DNA of 56,182 nt. Source: Sphingobacteriales bacterium (GTDB lineage: Bacteria > Bacteroidota > Bacteroidia > Chitinophagales > Chitinophagaceae). The position numbers and the translations under genes were made by a program. The stretch spans positions 1 to 56,182 of the forward strand of contig JAHEBJ010000012.1 of the NCBI GenBank assembly GCA_024642285.1, in the 5' to 3' direction. Below are positions 9,224-16,993 of the stretch, in pieces (the stretch's first letter is position 1; each line of letters starts with the position of its first letter). Under the pieces are notes generated by a model that saw only the letters and a program-made list of their open reading frames with translations, ran no database searches and was not told the origin of the DNA.

Positions 9224-9265
9224 GCAAAGGCGCTGAGTTTTTTTTCTGCAACTCACCGCCTTTGC
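9224..9265. repeat. Palindromic element of the GCAAAGGCG type
   Basis: Arms GCAAAGGCGCTGAGTT (9224-9239) and AACTCACCGCCTTTGC (9250-9265) pair over 16 bp with one mismatch around a T-rich loop. Elements with the phrase ACCGCAAAGGCGC are recalled as dispersed intergenic repeats in many Bacteroidota. It may act as a transcript end for the membrane-protein gene whose stop lies at 9275, although no T-tract follows on that strand. Confidence 0.6.
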
Positions 9266-9274
9266 AGTGATAGT

Positions 9275-9796
9275 TTAAAATTTAATTTTTTGAAATGCCC
9301 ATTGTAGCAGACCAGTTAATACATACAGCACTGCTATTATCGCCAATCCCCATTTTATTACAGAAAAGAAAACGGTTAAAAAAGAGATGACCTGGTGAAT
9401 ATGTCCATGGAGACTCAGGAGCATACCGATATTTTCGAACACATCTAAAATGCCGGCCACTATTGCACCACGGGCAATAAGATTTCCAATTTTTGAAGCC
9501 GTTCCTTTTACATTTAGCGCTATTTTTTTGCATGCAAGGAATAAAAATCCGGCATAAAAGAAAAGGAATAAAAAATCCCAGAAAGTATTGTAAATAGCAA
9601 CAAATATTTTGTGCGGATGACTTTCTTCGTACCATGCGTTGATGATCGTAGTTGTTTTGATATCGGTATAGGCAAACTCCAGATCCAAAATGCCAAGAGG
9701 AGTTGCCGGAGTTTTTAACGGTGCCCCGGTTTTTGCCATAACAACCATCATAACGATTGTGCCGATGAAGAAAAATGGGAGGAGATATTTTTTCAT
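9275..9796 (-). CDS. Multi-pass membrane protein of unknown function, end of ATP-grasp/transglutaminase operon
   Basis: 173 residues with four predicted membrane segments at about residues 4-22, 68-92, 105-128 and 136-166. The loop between the first two (residues 25-65) contains LGILDLEFAYTD and is probably outside the membrane. No family is recognised. It starts 22 nt after the stop of the transglutaminase-like gene and follows the same direction, so cotranscription with the ATP-grasp/alpha-E/transglutaminase genes is likely. Whether it has a functional role in that system or is merely a passenger cannot be decided here. A palindrome at 9224-9265 lies just beyond its stop. Confidence 0.75.
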   Translation of the reverse strand: MKKYLLPFFFIGTIVMMVVMAKTGAPLKTPATPLGILDLEFAYTDIKTTTIINAWYEESHPHKIFVAIYNTFWDFLFLFFYAGFLFLACKKIALNVKGTASKIGNLIARGAIVAGILDVFENIGMLLSLHGHIHQVISFLTVFFSVIKWGLAIIAVLYVLTGLLQWAFQKIKF

Positions 9797-9818
9797 TTCA
9801 AATTTTTGTGTAGCTGTG

Positions 9819-10781
9819 TCATTGCTGTTGTTGCTGCATTTCCAGGTAGCGTTGGTAAGAGTTATTATTTATTCCTGGATTTTTTGATGTGTAGCTGAAT
9901 GATGGTGCAATATCTTCGACCAAATTCTTTTTTAACTCGCCGTTGTTTATAATTACCGATACTTCCAATACATGTTCAGAAGATCCTTTGTAAGTTCCTT
10001 TTACCGGCGTGCAGTCAGAAAAATTTCTTCCAATTGCAAGACGTACATGACGGTCGCTTACAATGCAATTGTTGGTAGGATCGAGGCCCAACCAGCCATA
10101 AAAAGGGATATAGGCTTCAACCCAGGCATGGGTTGCGCCTTCACCCCGAAACTCATGCGCCTTTGGGCAAATATAGCCGCTTACGTACCTGGCCGGAATT
10201 CCGCTGATATGTAACATCACCAAAAGAATATGTGCAAAATCCTGGCAAACACCTGCTTTCAGTTTCAGAATTTCGTCAACTTGTGTTTCAACAGTGGTAA
10301 CTCCTTTTTTGTATTCAAAGTTTTCATACACAAAAGTCGAAAGCGTCTTTGCATTTTCGAGCGGTGATTTGGTAAAGTCAATTATTCCGGAAAGTAGTTT
10401 TTTAATTTCTTCATCAGCTTTGAATTTTTCCAGATGCATGAAATCCATGTAAGGGAAAATGCCGCAGATGCGTTGCAGTTCTTCCCATTGCAGTGATACA
10501 GGATGCTCATCAACCGGTAAGATAACAGGTGTTGTAGTAACTACTATTTCAGATTCTATCCTGAGTTCATTATGTGGTTCTATTACTGCAAATACGCCGA
10601 TCTTGTTTTCAAAAAAATCGGTGAATATTTCTATTACCGGATCGTTGCTTACTGTAAGCTCATGGCTTTTTACAATTTGCAGACTGTCGTTTATAGGATA
10701 AAGCATCAACTGATTGCTGCAATCTATCACCGTAGATGCGTAGGTATAACGGGTTATATGTTTGATGTTGTATTCGGCCAT
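9819..10781 (-). CDS. Transglutaminase-like cysteine protein with N-terminal beta domain
   Basis: 320 residues from the ATG at 10781, which leaves a 7-nt gap after the alpha-E stop. A TTG seven codons upstream is in frame but would overlap that gene. An N-terminal bacterial transglutaminase-like beta domain (residues 4-85, YNIKHITRYTYAS) is followed by the transglutaminase core (about 150-240) with the full triad: Cys179 in KAGVCQDFAH, His218 in THAWVEAYIP and Asp234 in GLDPTNN. Such proteins cleave or form amide bonds. Members of this branch commonly sit beside circularly permuted ATP-grasp and alpha-E genes, as here, and are predicted to work on a peptide or protein made by them. The real substrate is not known. 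Confidence 0.9.
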   Translation of the reverse strand: MAEYNIKHITRYTYASTVIDCSNQLMLYPINDSLQIVKSHELTVSNDPVIEIFTDFFENKIGVFAVIEPHNELRIESEIVVTTTPVILPVDEHPVSLQWEELQRICGIFPYMDFMHLEKFKADEEIKKLLSGIIDFTKSPLENAKTLSTFVYENFEYKKGVTTVETQVDEILKLKAGVCQDFAHILLVMLHISGIPARYVSGYICPKAHEFRGEGATHAWVEAYIPFYGWLGLDPTNNCIVSDRHVRLAIGRNFSDCTPVKGTYKGSSEHVLEVSVIINNGELKKNLVEDIAPSFSYTSKNPGINNNSYQRYLEMQQQQQ

Positions 10782-10788
10782 TTTTTTT

Positions 10789-11721
10789 CTATGTGATTCC
10801 AAAATAAATTTTATTGAATGAAGAGGAAATTTCCACCAGCTCCTTTCTTGTTTGTTTTAAGAAATCTTTAAGTGTAATACTGTTATTGCTGAAATTACTG
10901 TATTTAATATTATTACTGCAGCGGCCAATTAAAAATTCGAGCTGCGAATGATTTTCAAAATTGCTTTCTGTTTTTAACCTGTCGAAATACCGGGTTAGCC
11001 TGTTCAGTGAATATTGTAAAGAATGTGGAAACTCAGGATTGTACAATACATGTTGTATAACGAGGTTGGCATCTATCCTGCCTTTATTTCTCTTGAGGTA
11101 TAGTTCATAACCCGATAAAGAGTATAATAAAAACCGCCACGTTGGGTCATCGGCATGTTTTGCCAGGTCGTAGTTATATTCTTTAAGTTTGATCGTGAGC
11201 AAGTCGATACTGATAATTGCTCTTGATAAAAAGCGGCCAATGTTCAGGAAGTTGAAACTTTCTTCCCTCGCCATGGTAATATCCACAGTACCGTTGTATA
11301 ACATGCCGTGGCGGATCAACTGGTCCAATGAGGTTATGGGATCACCAGAGAGTAAATTGTCTTCAATTTGTTTTTCCCTGATGAGGTGATAATATTCATT
11401 CAGGCAAAGCCATACTTCTTTGGTGATATGATCCTGTACCGACCGGGCGTTCTCCCTTGCCCGGGTAATATTATTGATAACGGAAAAGTCATTCTCTTTA
11501 TCGATAATCAGGTGAGCCAATACCCTGGGTGAATTGGTTTCGATTAGTTGATTGTGTTCAGCACCTTTGTCACTGTAGGTTTGCAAAACCGAGTTCCAAC
11601 TAAAATCAGTTACTTCATCCTGCGAGGAAATATACTTTGTGTGCAGCATCCGAAGCATACGGTTAGTACGCTCCATGTATCTTGCCATCCAAAAAATTGA
11701 TTCAGCAACGCGGCTTAGCAT
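10789..11721 (-). CDS. Alpha-E domain-containing protein (DUF403)
   Basis: 310 residues, all helical, with the family's N-terminal signature MLSRVAESIFWMARYMERTN and further conserved phrases (ENARSVQDHITKEVWLCLNE, FLNIGRFLSRAIISIDLL). It begins 26 nt after the ATP-grasp stop and ends 7 nt before the transglutaminase start, so the three are almost certainly cotranscribed. Alpha-E proteins have no demonstrated reaction. Their near-constant link with permuted ATP-grasp enzymes suggests they are an obligatory partner or helper domain; in some genomes the two are fused. Length is typical for the family. Confidence 0.92.
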   Translation of the reverse strand: MLSRVAESIFWMARYMERTNRMLRMLHTKYISSQDEVTDFSWNSVLQTYSDKGAEHNQLIETNSPRVLAHLIIDKENDFSVINNITRARENARSVQDHITKEVWLCLNEYYHLIREKQIEDNLLSGDPITSLDQLIRHGMLYNGTVDITMAREESFNFLNIGRFLSRAIISIDLLTIKLKEYNYDLAKHADDPTWRFLLYSLSGYELYLKRNKGRIDANLVIQHVLYNPEFPHSLQYSLNRLTRYFDRLKTESNFENHSQLEFLIGRCSNNIKYSNFSNNSITLKDFLKQTRKELVEISSSFNKIYFGIT

Positions 11722-11747
11722 TTAAAATTATTTTTCATTTTCAAAAT

Positions 11748-13196
11748 TTAACTCCCCAACACCCAGGTATCCTTACTTCCTCCTCCCTGCGATGAATTTA
11801 CCACTAATGATCCCTCCCTTAATGCAACCCTCGTCAACCCGCCAGGAACAATTTCTACGCCAGCGGGGCCATACAACGCATAGGGACGCAGGTCAACACG
11901 CCTTGGTTGTAATTCGCCATCTATGTAACAAGGAGAAGAGGAAAGGTTTATTATGGGTTGGGCAATAAAACTTCTCGGATCTTCTTCAATTGCTTTTTTA
12001 AAATCTTTCATTTCTTTTTCGGTTGCCGAATTGCCGATCAACATTCCGTATCCGCCCGATTCATTTGTTTTTTTAACCACCATCTTATTCATGTTTTCAA
12101 AAACCATTTTCCGTTTTTCGGGGTCAGCCATCTGGTAGGTAGGTACATTTTTCAGTATCGGCTCCTCGTTCAGGTAATAACGTATCATATCGGGCACATA
12201 GGAATAAACAGCTTTGTCATCGGCCACACCGTTGCCCATCGCATTTACTATGGATACATTGCCTTTCCGGTAAGCCCAGTAAATGCCGGGCACACCGAGC
12301 ATACTGTCGGGCCTGAAAACAAGCGGATCAATAAATTCATCATCTACCCTGCGATAGATCACATCAACTTTTTGCAGTCCTTTGGTAGTTTTCATAAACA
12401 CAAAATGGTTTTCCACCACCAGATCGCGGCCTTCTACCAATTCAATGCCCATGAGTTTTGCCAATGCAGTATGTTCAAAATAGGCGGAGTTAAACATGCC
12501 CGGTGTAAGCAGTACTACAACTGGGTTGCTGGTTTGACTGTTTGACAACGACAACAAATTTTTCAATAGACGGTCGGGATAATCCTTCACCGGCCGTACA
12601 TTGTTTTTGGGTATCAGATCAGGAAAAATGCGATAAGTAATGCTCCGGTTTTCGAGCATGTAGGAAACACCTGAAGGCGTACGCAGGTTATCTTCCAAAA
12701 CATAAAACTGCCCGTCGTGATCACGTATCAGATCTACGCCGGAGATATGTGTGTAGATGTCGAATGGTACATCCACGTTTACCATTTCCCTTAAAAAATT
12801 GGGACAACTGTAAATAAGTTTAGCAGGCATTATACCATCCTTAATAATAAACTGCTGGTGATAAATATCTTTCAGGAAAATGTTGAGTGCTTTGAGCCTT
12901 TGTTTGATGCCGTCTTCAATGTGCATCCATTCAATAGCTGTAATGATACGGGGAACTACATCAAAAGGAAATATTTTTTCAATGCCTTCGCCACTGCTGT
13001 AAACGGTGAACGTAACACCCTGCGTCATGAAAAGTTTTTTGGCTTGTTCATCTTTTCGGGTTATTTCTTCGGCCGGTAAATTCTCAATTGCCGAAACAAA
13101 ATTCTGGTAATGCGATCTGATATCGCCATCGCCAAACATTTCATCCCACAATCCCGGATGCTCGGTATATTTTTCCAATAACGGATGTCCTTCCAT
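11748..13196 (-). CDS. Circularly permuted ATP-grasp type 2 protein
   Basis: 482 residues, the usual family length. Conserved segments include DVVPRIITAIEWMHIEDGIK, a first half with GVDLIRDHDGQFYVLEDNLRTPSG (acidic residues and Asn for Mg-ATP), SYMLENRSI, and a second half with YRRVDDEFIDPLVFRPDSML, VSIVNAMGNGVADDKAVYS and ESGGYGMLIG, ending in LTRVALREGSLVVNSSQGGG. ATP-grasp enzymes join a carboxylate to an amine through an acyl phosphate, so this is a predicted peptide ligase. It is the first gene of an operon with alpha-E, transglutaminase-like and membrane protein genes. Substrates are unknown. Confidence 0.92.
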   Translation of the reverse strand: MEGHPLLEKYTEHPGLWDEMFGDGDIRSHYQNFVSAIENLPAEEITRKDEQAKKLFMTQGVTFTVYSSGEGIEKIFPFDVVPRIITAIEWMHIEDGIKQRLKALNIFLKDIYHQQFIIKDGIMPAKLIYSCPNFLREMVNVDVPFDIYTHISGVDLIRDHDGQFYVLEDNLRTPSGVSYMLENRSITYRIFPDLIPKNNVRPVKDYPDRLLKNLLSLSNSQTSNPVVVLLTPGMFNSAYFEHTALAKLMGIELVEGRDLVVENHFVFMKTTKGLQKVDVIYRRVDDEFIDPLVFRPDSMLGVPGIYWAYRKGNVSIVNAMGNGVADDKAVYSYVPDMIRYYLNEEPILKNVPTYQMADPEKRKMVFENMNKMVVKKTNESGGYGMLIGNSATEKEMKDFKKAIEEDPRSFIAQPIINLSSSPCYIDGELQPRRVDLRPYALYGPAGVEIVPGGLTRVALREGSLVVNSSQGGGSKDTWVLGS

Positions 13197-13260
13197 AAAA
13201 CTGAATTTACGAATAAAGTAATTGCAATTAAAAATTTACGGAAGCAATCGTTGAGTAAAT

Positions 13261-13668
13261 TTAAAAACTTCGGTTGTCTTTAACCCATGTTTTTATGTAA
13301 TCAGCAATTTCGGAGGTTGTGGCACCTGGAGCAAACAATTTGCCAACGCCCATTTTATTCAATTCTTCCATATCTCCTTCGGGAATAATGCCGCCGCCCG
13401 TGAGTAATACATCATTCATCTCTTTTTCTTTCATCAGATTTATCAGCTTTGGAAAGACAGTATTGTGTGCACCGCTGAGTATACTCACACCAATCGCATC
13501 TACGTCTTCCTGGAGGGCAGCATTCACTACCATTTCGGGAGTCTGGCGGAGTCCTGTATAGATTACTTCCATGCCGGCATCACGTAAGGCGGTAGCAATT
13601 ACTTTGGCGCCACGGTCATGACCGTCTAATCCTACTTTGGCAACTAAAACTCTTATAGGTCTGCTCAT
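13261..13668 (-). CDS. Stand-alone cobalamin-binding domain protein (mutase small-subunit type)
   Basis: 135 residues forming one Rossmann-like B12 domain. It has the base-off/His-on signature Asp15-x-His17-x-x-Gly20 (in VGLDGHDRG), SILSGAHNT and [13 protein letters not shown], as in the C-terminal domain of methylmalonyl-CoA mutase or the small subunits of isobutyryl-CoA-type mutases. The His would coordinate cobalt. Its start overlaps the gltX stop by ATGA, so it is translationally coupled to gltX. No mutase large subunit or MeaB-like chaperone is in the window. It may pair with a mutase encoded elsewhere, or bind B12 as a sensor. Function as a mutase subunit is inferred. Confidence 0.88.
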   Translation of the reverse strand: MSRPIRVLVAKVGLDGHDRGAKVIATALRDAGMEVIYTGLRQTPEMVVNAALQEDVDAIGVSILSGAHNTVFPKLINLMKEKEMNDVLLTGGGIIPEGDMEELNKMGVGKLFAPGATTSEIADYIKTWVKDNRSF

Positions 13669-15194
13669 ATTGATTGGTTAAAAATAGTTAAAGCATTTTT
13701 TATTCTCTTTATGGTTTCTTCTTTACCAATTAATTCTGCAATTTGAAAAACAGCCGGGCCGAACTTGCCGCCAACTAGCATCACACGAAGGGGGAGAAGC
13801 AATTCACCGGGTCTAATATTTTTTTCAGCTACCAAATCTTTAAAAGCATTCTCAATATTATCCAACTTCCAATCGCTGATTCCTTTAATCAACCCGCAAT
13901 ATTCATTGAAGAAACCGGCCTTATCAACATTCCATTTAGATTTTACTGCATCAACGTCTAAAGTTTCCGGCGTTTTAAAAAAGAATCCTGCCTGTTGCAC
14001 AAAATCGGGCAACAGTGTACAGCGTTCTTTTACCAGCTCTATAACTTTTTCAAACTGTGGGTCATCAATAATTTGAATATTTTCTGCTTCCAACAATTCC
14101 CTCACTTTTGAATTTAAACTTTTGAATTCTGACTTTTTTATCCATTCATGGTTAAACCATCTTGCTTTTTCAAAATCGAATTTGGCTCCGGCTTTGTGTA
14201 CCCTGTCCATCGAGAATTTTTCCACCATCTCCTCCAATGAAAAAATTTCCTGCTCGGAACCATCGTTCCATCCCAATACTGCAAGCAGGTTTATAAAAGC
14301 TTCGGGCAAGAATCCTTTTTCACGGAAACCTTCGGTTAGTTCGCCGGTTTTATGATCGGTCCAGTTCATAGCGAAAACAGGAAAGCCGTATTTTGCTCCA
14401 TCTCTTTTACTAAGCTTGCCATTTGGCCCCATAATCAACGGCAGATGTGCCCATTGAGGCATGTTCTCCAAACCAAATAAATATTTCCAAAGTAAAATAT
14501 GCACTGGTGCACTGCTTAACCACTCTTCTCCTCGAAATGCATGGGTGATTTTCATCAATGCATCGTCAACCACAACTGCCAGGTGGTAAGTAGGCATGCC
14601 ATCGGCTTTCAGTAAAACCTTGTCATCAACCACTGATGAATCAAAATTTACTTCGCCGTGGATCATATCCGTAAATGAAATGGTTTCATGCTCCGGCATT
14701 TTTATACGGATTACATGCTTTACTTTGGTGGCCAGCAACTTGTCAGTTTCTTCTTTAGATAGAGTTAAAGAGTTTTTCATTTTATACCTTACATTGCCGT
14801 CATATTGAGGCGATGGATTGGTGTCTGACTTAAAATCGCTCCTCATTTTTTCAAGTTCTTCCGGCGTATCAAAAGCATAGTATGCAAATCCTTTAGAAAT
14901 AAGTTCCTCTCCATATTTGCGATAAATATCTTTTCTTTCACTCTGCCGGTAAGGTCCATATTCGCCTGGCTTTTGAGTGCTTTCATCAGGCTCAAGTCCA
15001 CACCATTTTAAACAATCAAAAATGTATTGCTCAGCCCCCTCAACAAAACGGGTTTGGTCGGTATCCTCAATCCGTAACACAAATGTTGCCTGGTGTTTAC
15101 GGGCAAATAAATAGTTGTATAAAACGGTACGTACGCCTCCTAAATGTAGTCCTCCGGTAGGGCTGGGGGCAAATCTTACTCTTACATTACTCAT
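13665..15194 (-). CDS. gltX: Glutamyl-tRNA synthetase
   Basis: 509 residues. It charges tRNA-Glu with glutamate in the cytoplasm. Class I signatures are visible: [15 protein letters not shown] with HLGG at residues 17-20 (HIGH motif) and KLSKRDG at about 262 (KMSKS motif). The RxEDTDQTR phrase (in [11 protein letters not shown]) is also typical of GluRS. The C-terminal half is the helical anticodon-binding domain. The ATG at 15194 is preceded by TATCTTTG with only 4 nt between, suggesting a leaderless transcript. The B12-domain gene overlaps the end by 4 nt and shares the transcript. Confidence 0.97.
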   Translation of the reverse strand: MSNVRVRFAPSPTGGLHLGGVRTVLYNYLFARKHQATFVLRIEDTDQTRFVEGAEQYIFDCLKWCGLEPDESTQKPGEYGPYRQSERKDIYRKYGEELISKGFAYYAFDTPEELEKMRSDFKSDTNPSPQYDGNVRYKMKNSLTLSKEETDKLLATKVKHVIRIKMPEHETISFTDMIHGEVNFDSSVVDDKVLLKADGMPTYHLAVVVDDALMKITHAFRGEEWLSSAPVHILLWKYLFGLENMPQWAHLPLIMGPNGKLSKRDGAKYGFPVFAMNWTDHKTGELTEGFREKGFLPEAFINLLAVLGWNDGSEQEIFSLEEMVEKFSMDRVHKAGAKFDFEKARWFNHEWIKKSEFKSLNSKVRELLEAENIQIIDDPQFEKVIELVKERCTLLPDFVQQAGFFFKTPETLDVDAVKSKWNVDKAGFFNEYCGLIKGISDWKLDNIENAFKDLVAEKNIRPGELLLPLRVMLVGGKFGPAVFQIAELIGKEETIKRIKNALTIFNQSI

Positions 15195-15198
15195 GTTA

Positions 15199-15206
15199 CA
15201 AAGATA
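15199..15206 (-). promoter_or_regulatory. -7 box 4 nt before gltX start (leaderless candidate)
   Basis: TATCTTTG on the minus strand matches TAnnTTTG. The expected transcription start would fall at or next to the ATG. No clear -33 TTTG. Confidence 0.55.
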
Positions 15207-15235
15207 AGCGGAGATATGTATTTGCGATTAGGTAT

Positions 15236-15270
15236 AAAAAAACCGTGAAGTTTTGCTTCACGGTTTTTTT
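15236..15270 (-). terminator. Terminator of the secreted paralog gene at 15286
   Basis: Stem AACCGTGAAG (15241-15250) with CTTCACGGTT (15256-15265), loop TTTTG, A-run on one side and T-run on the other. It lies 16 nt past the stop at 15286 and would stop transcription before gltX. Confidence 0.88.
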
Positions 15271-15285
15271 ATATTATTTAGTTCC

Positions 15286-16122
15286 TTAACGGAGTATTAT
15301 TGTTCTTGGCGTACGTCCATCAATAGAAATGGTAGCCAGATTATCGCAAGTACCATCTCCAAAGTCAATTATTGCATAATGGTTTGGTCCCTGAACTTTG
15401 AGGTTACCTTTATCGATGTTATGACAGGCAGTTTTCTTTTGCAGGGCATTTAATACGGTTATATCTCTTGTATCGCCGTTTGAATTGGAAACTGAATGCG
15501 TTCCGGTTATAGAAAACACATCGTCTAATAAATTAAAAGGCGTATTTACTCCAGCTGTTTGAACTACCGTGCGGAAACCACTATGGAGCCAATACCTCTG
15601 ATCAGGTGCAGTGATCTTACCATTTTCTGTGCGGCGGGTCCAGCTGCGGGTATTAGGTAAACTGGTATTCGTCCAGGTTAAGGTTCCTTCTACTTTATAT
15701 AAATTAACAAAGTAGTTATCGAAGGTCATAACTGCAGTACTTCCATTCTTTCTCACCGAATCAGACAGAACAATATTTATCTTTCCACTGCGGGTAATTC
15801 CGTTATGCGTACATGAAGTTCCAAAATCAATAACAATGGTTTTTGGAAATCCTTGTGCAGGCGTAATGGTTACCGTAGCACAGGCGATGATGTTGTTTGA
15901 TTCAATTGGCTGATTAACCAGGTTTCCTGCCAGGTTGTTATCAACAGCAATTTCCATAAATACATCGTTAGCATCTTCGGTGAAGTTGTCAGCAAGGGCT
16001 TGATCACCGGCGAGTTCAAAAGTGGTTTCATAATCACTTTTAGTGTCAATTTTTTTACAGGAATCAAAGCCTATGGCAAATGATACCATAGTAATGGCAA
16101 ATAGAACGGATTTAAGTTTCAT
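15286..16122 (-). CDS. Secreted protein of unknown function, paralog 1
   Basis: 278 residues with an N-terminal lipoprotein-like signal (MKLKSVLFAITMVSFAIGFDSC, acceptor Cys in FDSC). It shares about the same length and a set of motifs with the protein at 16994-17899: FPKTIVIDFGTSCTHNG, RSGKI, a Trp-rich middle, NGKI, LDDVFSITGT, and at the end IDFGDGTCDNLATISIDGR. The IDFGxxxC phrase occurs twice within each protein, hinting at an internal duplication with two conserved cysteines. I know of no function. A polysaccharide deacetylase gene lies between the two paralogs on the other strand. A 13-nt motif upstream (16141-16153) is shared with the paralog. Confidence 0.8.
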   Translation of the reverse strand: MKLKSVLFAITMVSFAIGFDSCKKIDTKSDYETTFELAGDQALADNFTEDANDVFMEIAVDNNLAGNLVNQPIESNNIIACATVTITPAQGFPKTIVIDFGTSCTHNGITRSGKINIVLSDSVRKNGSTAVMTFDNYFVNLYKVEGTLTWTNTSLPNTRSWTRRTENGKITAPDQRYWLHSGFRTVVQTAGVNTPFNLLDDVFSITGTHSVSNSNGDTRDITVLNALQKKTACHNIDKGNLKVQGPNHYAIIDFGDGTCDNLATISIDGRTPRTIILR

Positions 16123-16140
16123 GATGTTTGAGTTTTGATT

Positions 16141-16153
16141 AGGTAAGACTAGT
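16141..16153 (-). promoter_or_regulatory. Upstream motif shared by the two secreted paralogs (copy 1)
   Basis: AGGTAAGACTAGT lies 19-31 nt before the start at 16122. A copy with one change (AGGTAAGACTGGT) precedes the paralog. It may be a regulator or alternative sigma-factor site, or simply remains of the duplication. Confidence 0.4.
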
Positions 16154-16196
16154 CTATATAAAATGGTTTAATCAGTTTTAAAATTTAATTTGCCTT

Positions 16197-16823
16197 ATGT
16201 TTTATCTAACTAAAACGCCAAAATGGGTCGGTAAATTGTTTACCGGGAGTATTTGGAATATGCCTGAAACCGAAAAATCTATTTATCTGACTTTTGATGA
16301 CGGGCCTCATCCGGATATTACTCCCTTTGTACTGGAACTATTAGACAAATACGATGCCAAGGCTACCTTTTTTTGCATTGGAAAAAATGTTTTAGAAAAC
16401 AATAACATTTACAAACGGATCATAGATGAAGGGCATGCTGTTGGGAACCATACTTACGATCATTTAGACGGCTGGAAAGTTGATAAAGACGAATATCTGC
16501 TTAATGTTAAAAAAGCTGCGAAACAAATTCAATCAAGATTATTCAGGCCTCCTTATGGACGAATTACAATGAGCCAACGGAAAGCTTTGACAGGTATTGA
16601 AAACCCTTTTAAAATAATTATGTGGAGTGTATTGAGCGGAGATTTTGATGTTAGAATTTCTCCGGATCAATGTTGTAAATATGTTTTAAATAATAGCCGG
16701 AGTGGCTCTGTTATTGTATTTCATGATAGTGCGAAAGCCTTCGAAAGAATGAAATGTGCTTTGCCAGTTGTACTAGAACACTTTTCTGAAAAAGGATACT
16801 CGTTTAAAAAAATTGATTTGTAG
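16197..16823 (+). CDS. Polysaccharide deacetylase (NodB homology) family protein
   Basis: 208 residues, nearly all NodB domain. Motif 1 is LTFDDGPHPD (catalytic base and metal Asp), motif 2 is GNHTYDHLD (two metal His), motif 3 is RPPYGR, and the last motif is VIVFHDSAKA. These enzymes remove acetyl groups from chitin-like or peptidoglycan amino sugars with a bound metal. There is no clear signal peptide, so the location is uncertain; the short N-terminus may act as a peripheral anchor. It lies between two paralogous secreted-protein genes of opposite direction. A run of ten G follows 3 nt after the stop. Confidence 0.9.
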   Translation: MFYLTKTPKWVGKLFTGSIWNMPETEKSIYLTFDDGPHPDITPFVLELLDKYDAKATFFCIGKNVLENNNIYKRIIDEGHAVGNHTYDHLDGWKVDKDEYLLNVKKAAKQIQSRLFRPPYGRITMSQRKALTGIENPFKIIMWSVLSGDFDVRISPDQCCKYVLNNSRSGSVIVFHDSAKAFERMKCALPVVLEHFSEKGYSFKKIDL

Positions 16824-16826
16824 AGT

Positions 16827-16836
16827 GGGGGGGGGG
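16827..16836. repeat. Homopolymer of ten G just after a stop codon
   Basis: Ten consecutive G in an AT-rich genome, 3 nt downstream of the deacetylase stop at 16821-16823. Such tracts are prone to slippage, but this one is outside the reading frame. Confidence 0.9.
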
Positions 16837-16887
16837 ATAGCAGCTTGCGGAAAATAAATTCCCTATTGAAGTTAAGTTTAAAAAATT

Positions 16888-16917
16888 GGGCCGGGGTAGA
16901 AACCCTGGCCCGTTTTT
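16888..16917. terminator. Bidirectional terminator between deacetylase and paralog 2
   Basis: Stem GGGCCGGGG / CCCTGGCCC (16888-16896 and 16903-16911, one mismatch), loop TAGAAA, then GTTTTT on the plus strand and a T-rich run on the minus strand. It serves two convergent genes. Confidence 0.8.
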
Positions 16918-16993
16918 AATCCGTACCCTATGAAAACTGTGTTAAAAGTACAGTGTTGTTGTTAAATAAGCAACATTTTTTTTAACATTTCAA

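Larger units (their letters stand above)
8968..9274. other. Intergenic region with orphan promoter and nested palindromes
   Basis: The 307-bp gap between two minus-strand genes has no credible coding frame. It holds a plus-strand promoter-like pair at 9087-9118, a 9-bp inverted repeat (CAGCCTTTG at 9142-9150 and CAAAGGCTG at 9184-9192), a run of eight T at 9238-9245, and a 16-bp near-perfect palindrome at 9224-9265. A small RNA of about 120 nt is possible but unproven. Confidence 0.5.

Noticed and set aside
16827-16836. Phase-variable switch of the deacetylase
   Set aside because: The tract is beyond the stop codon, so length changes would not alter the protein.
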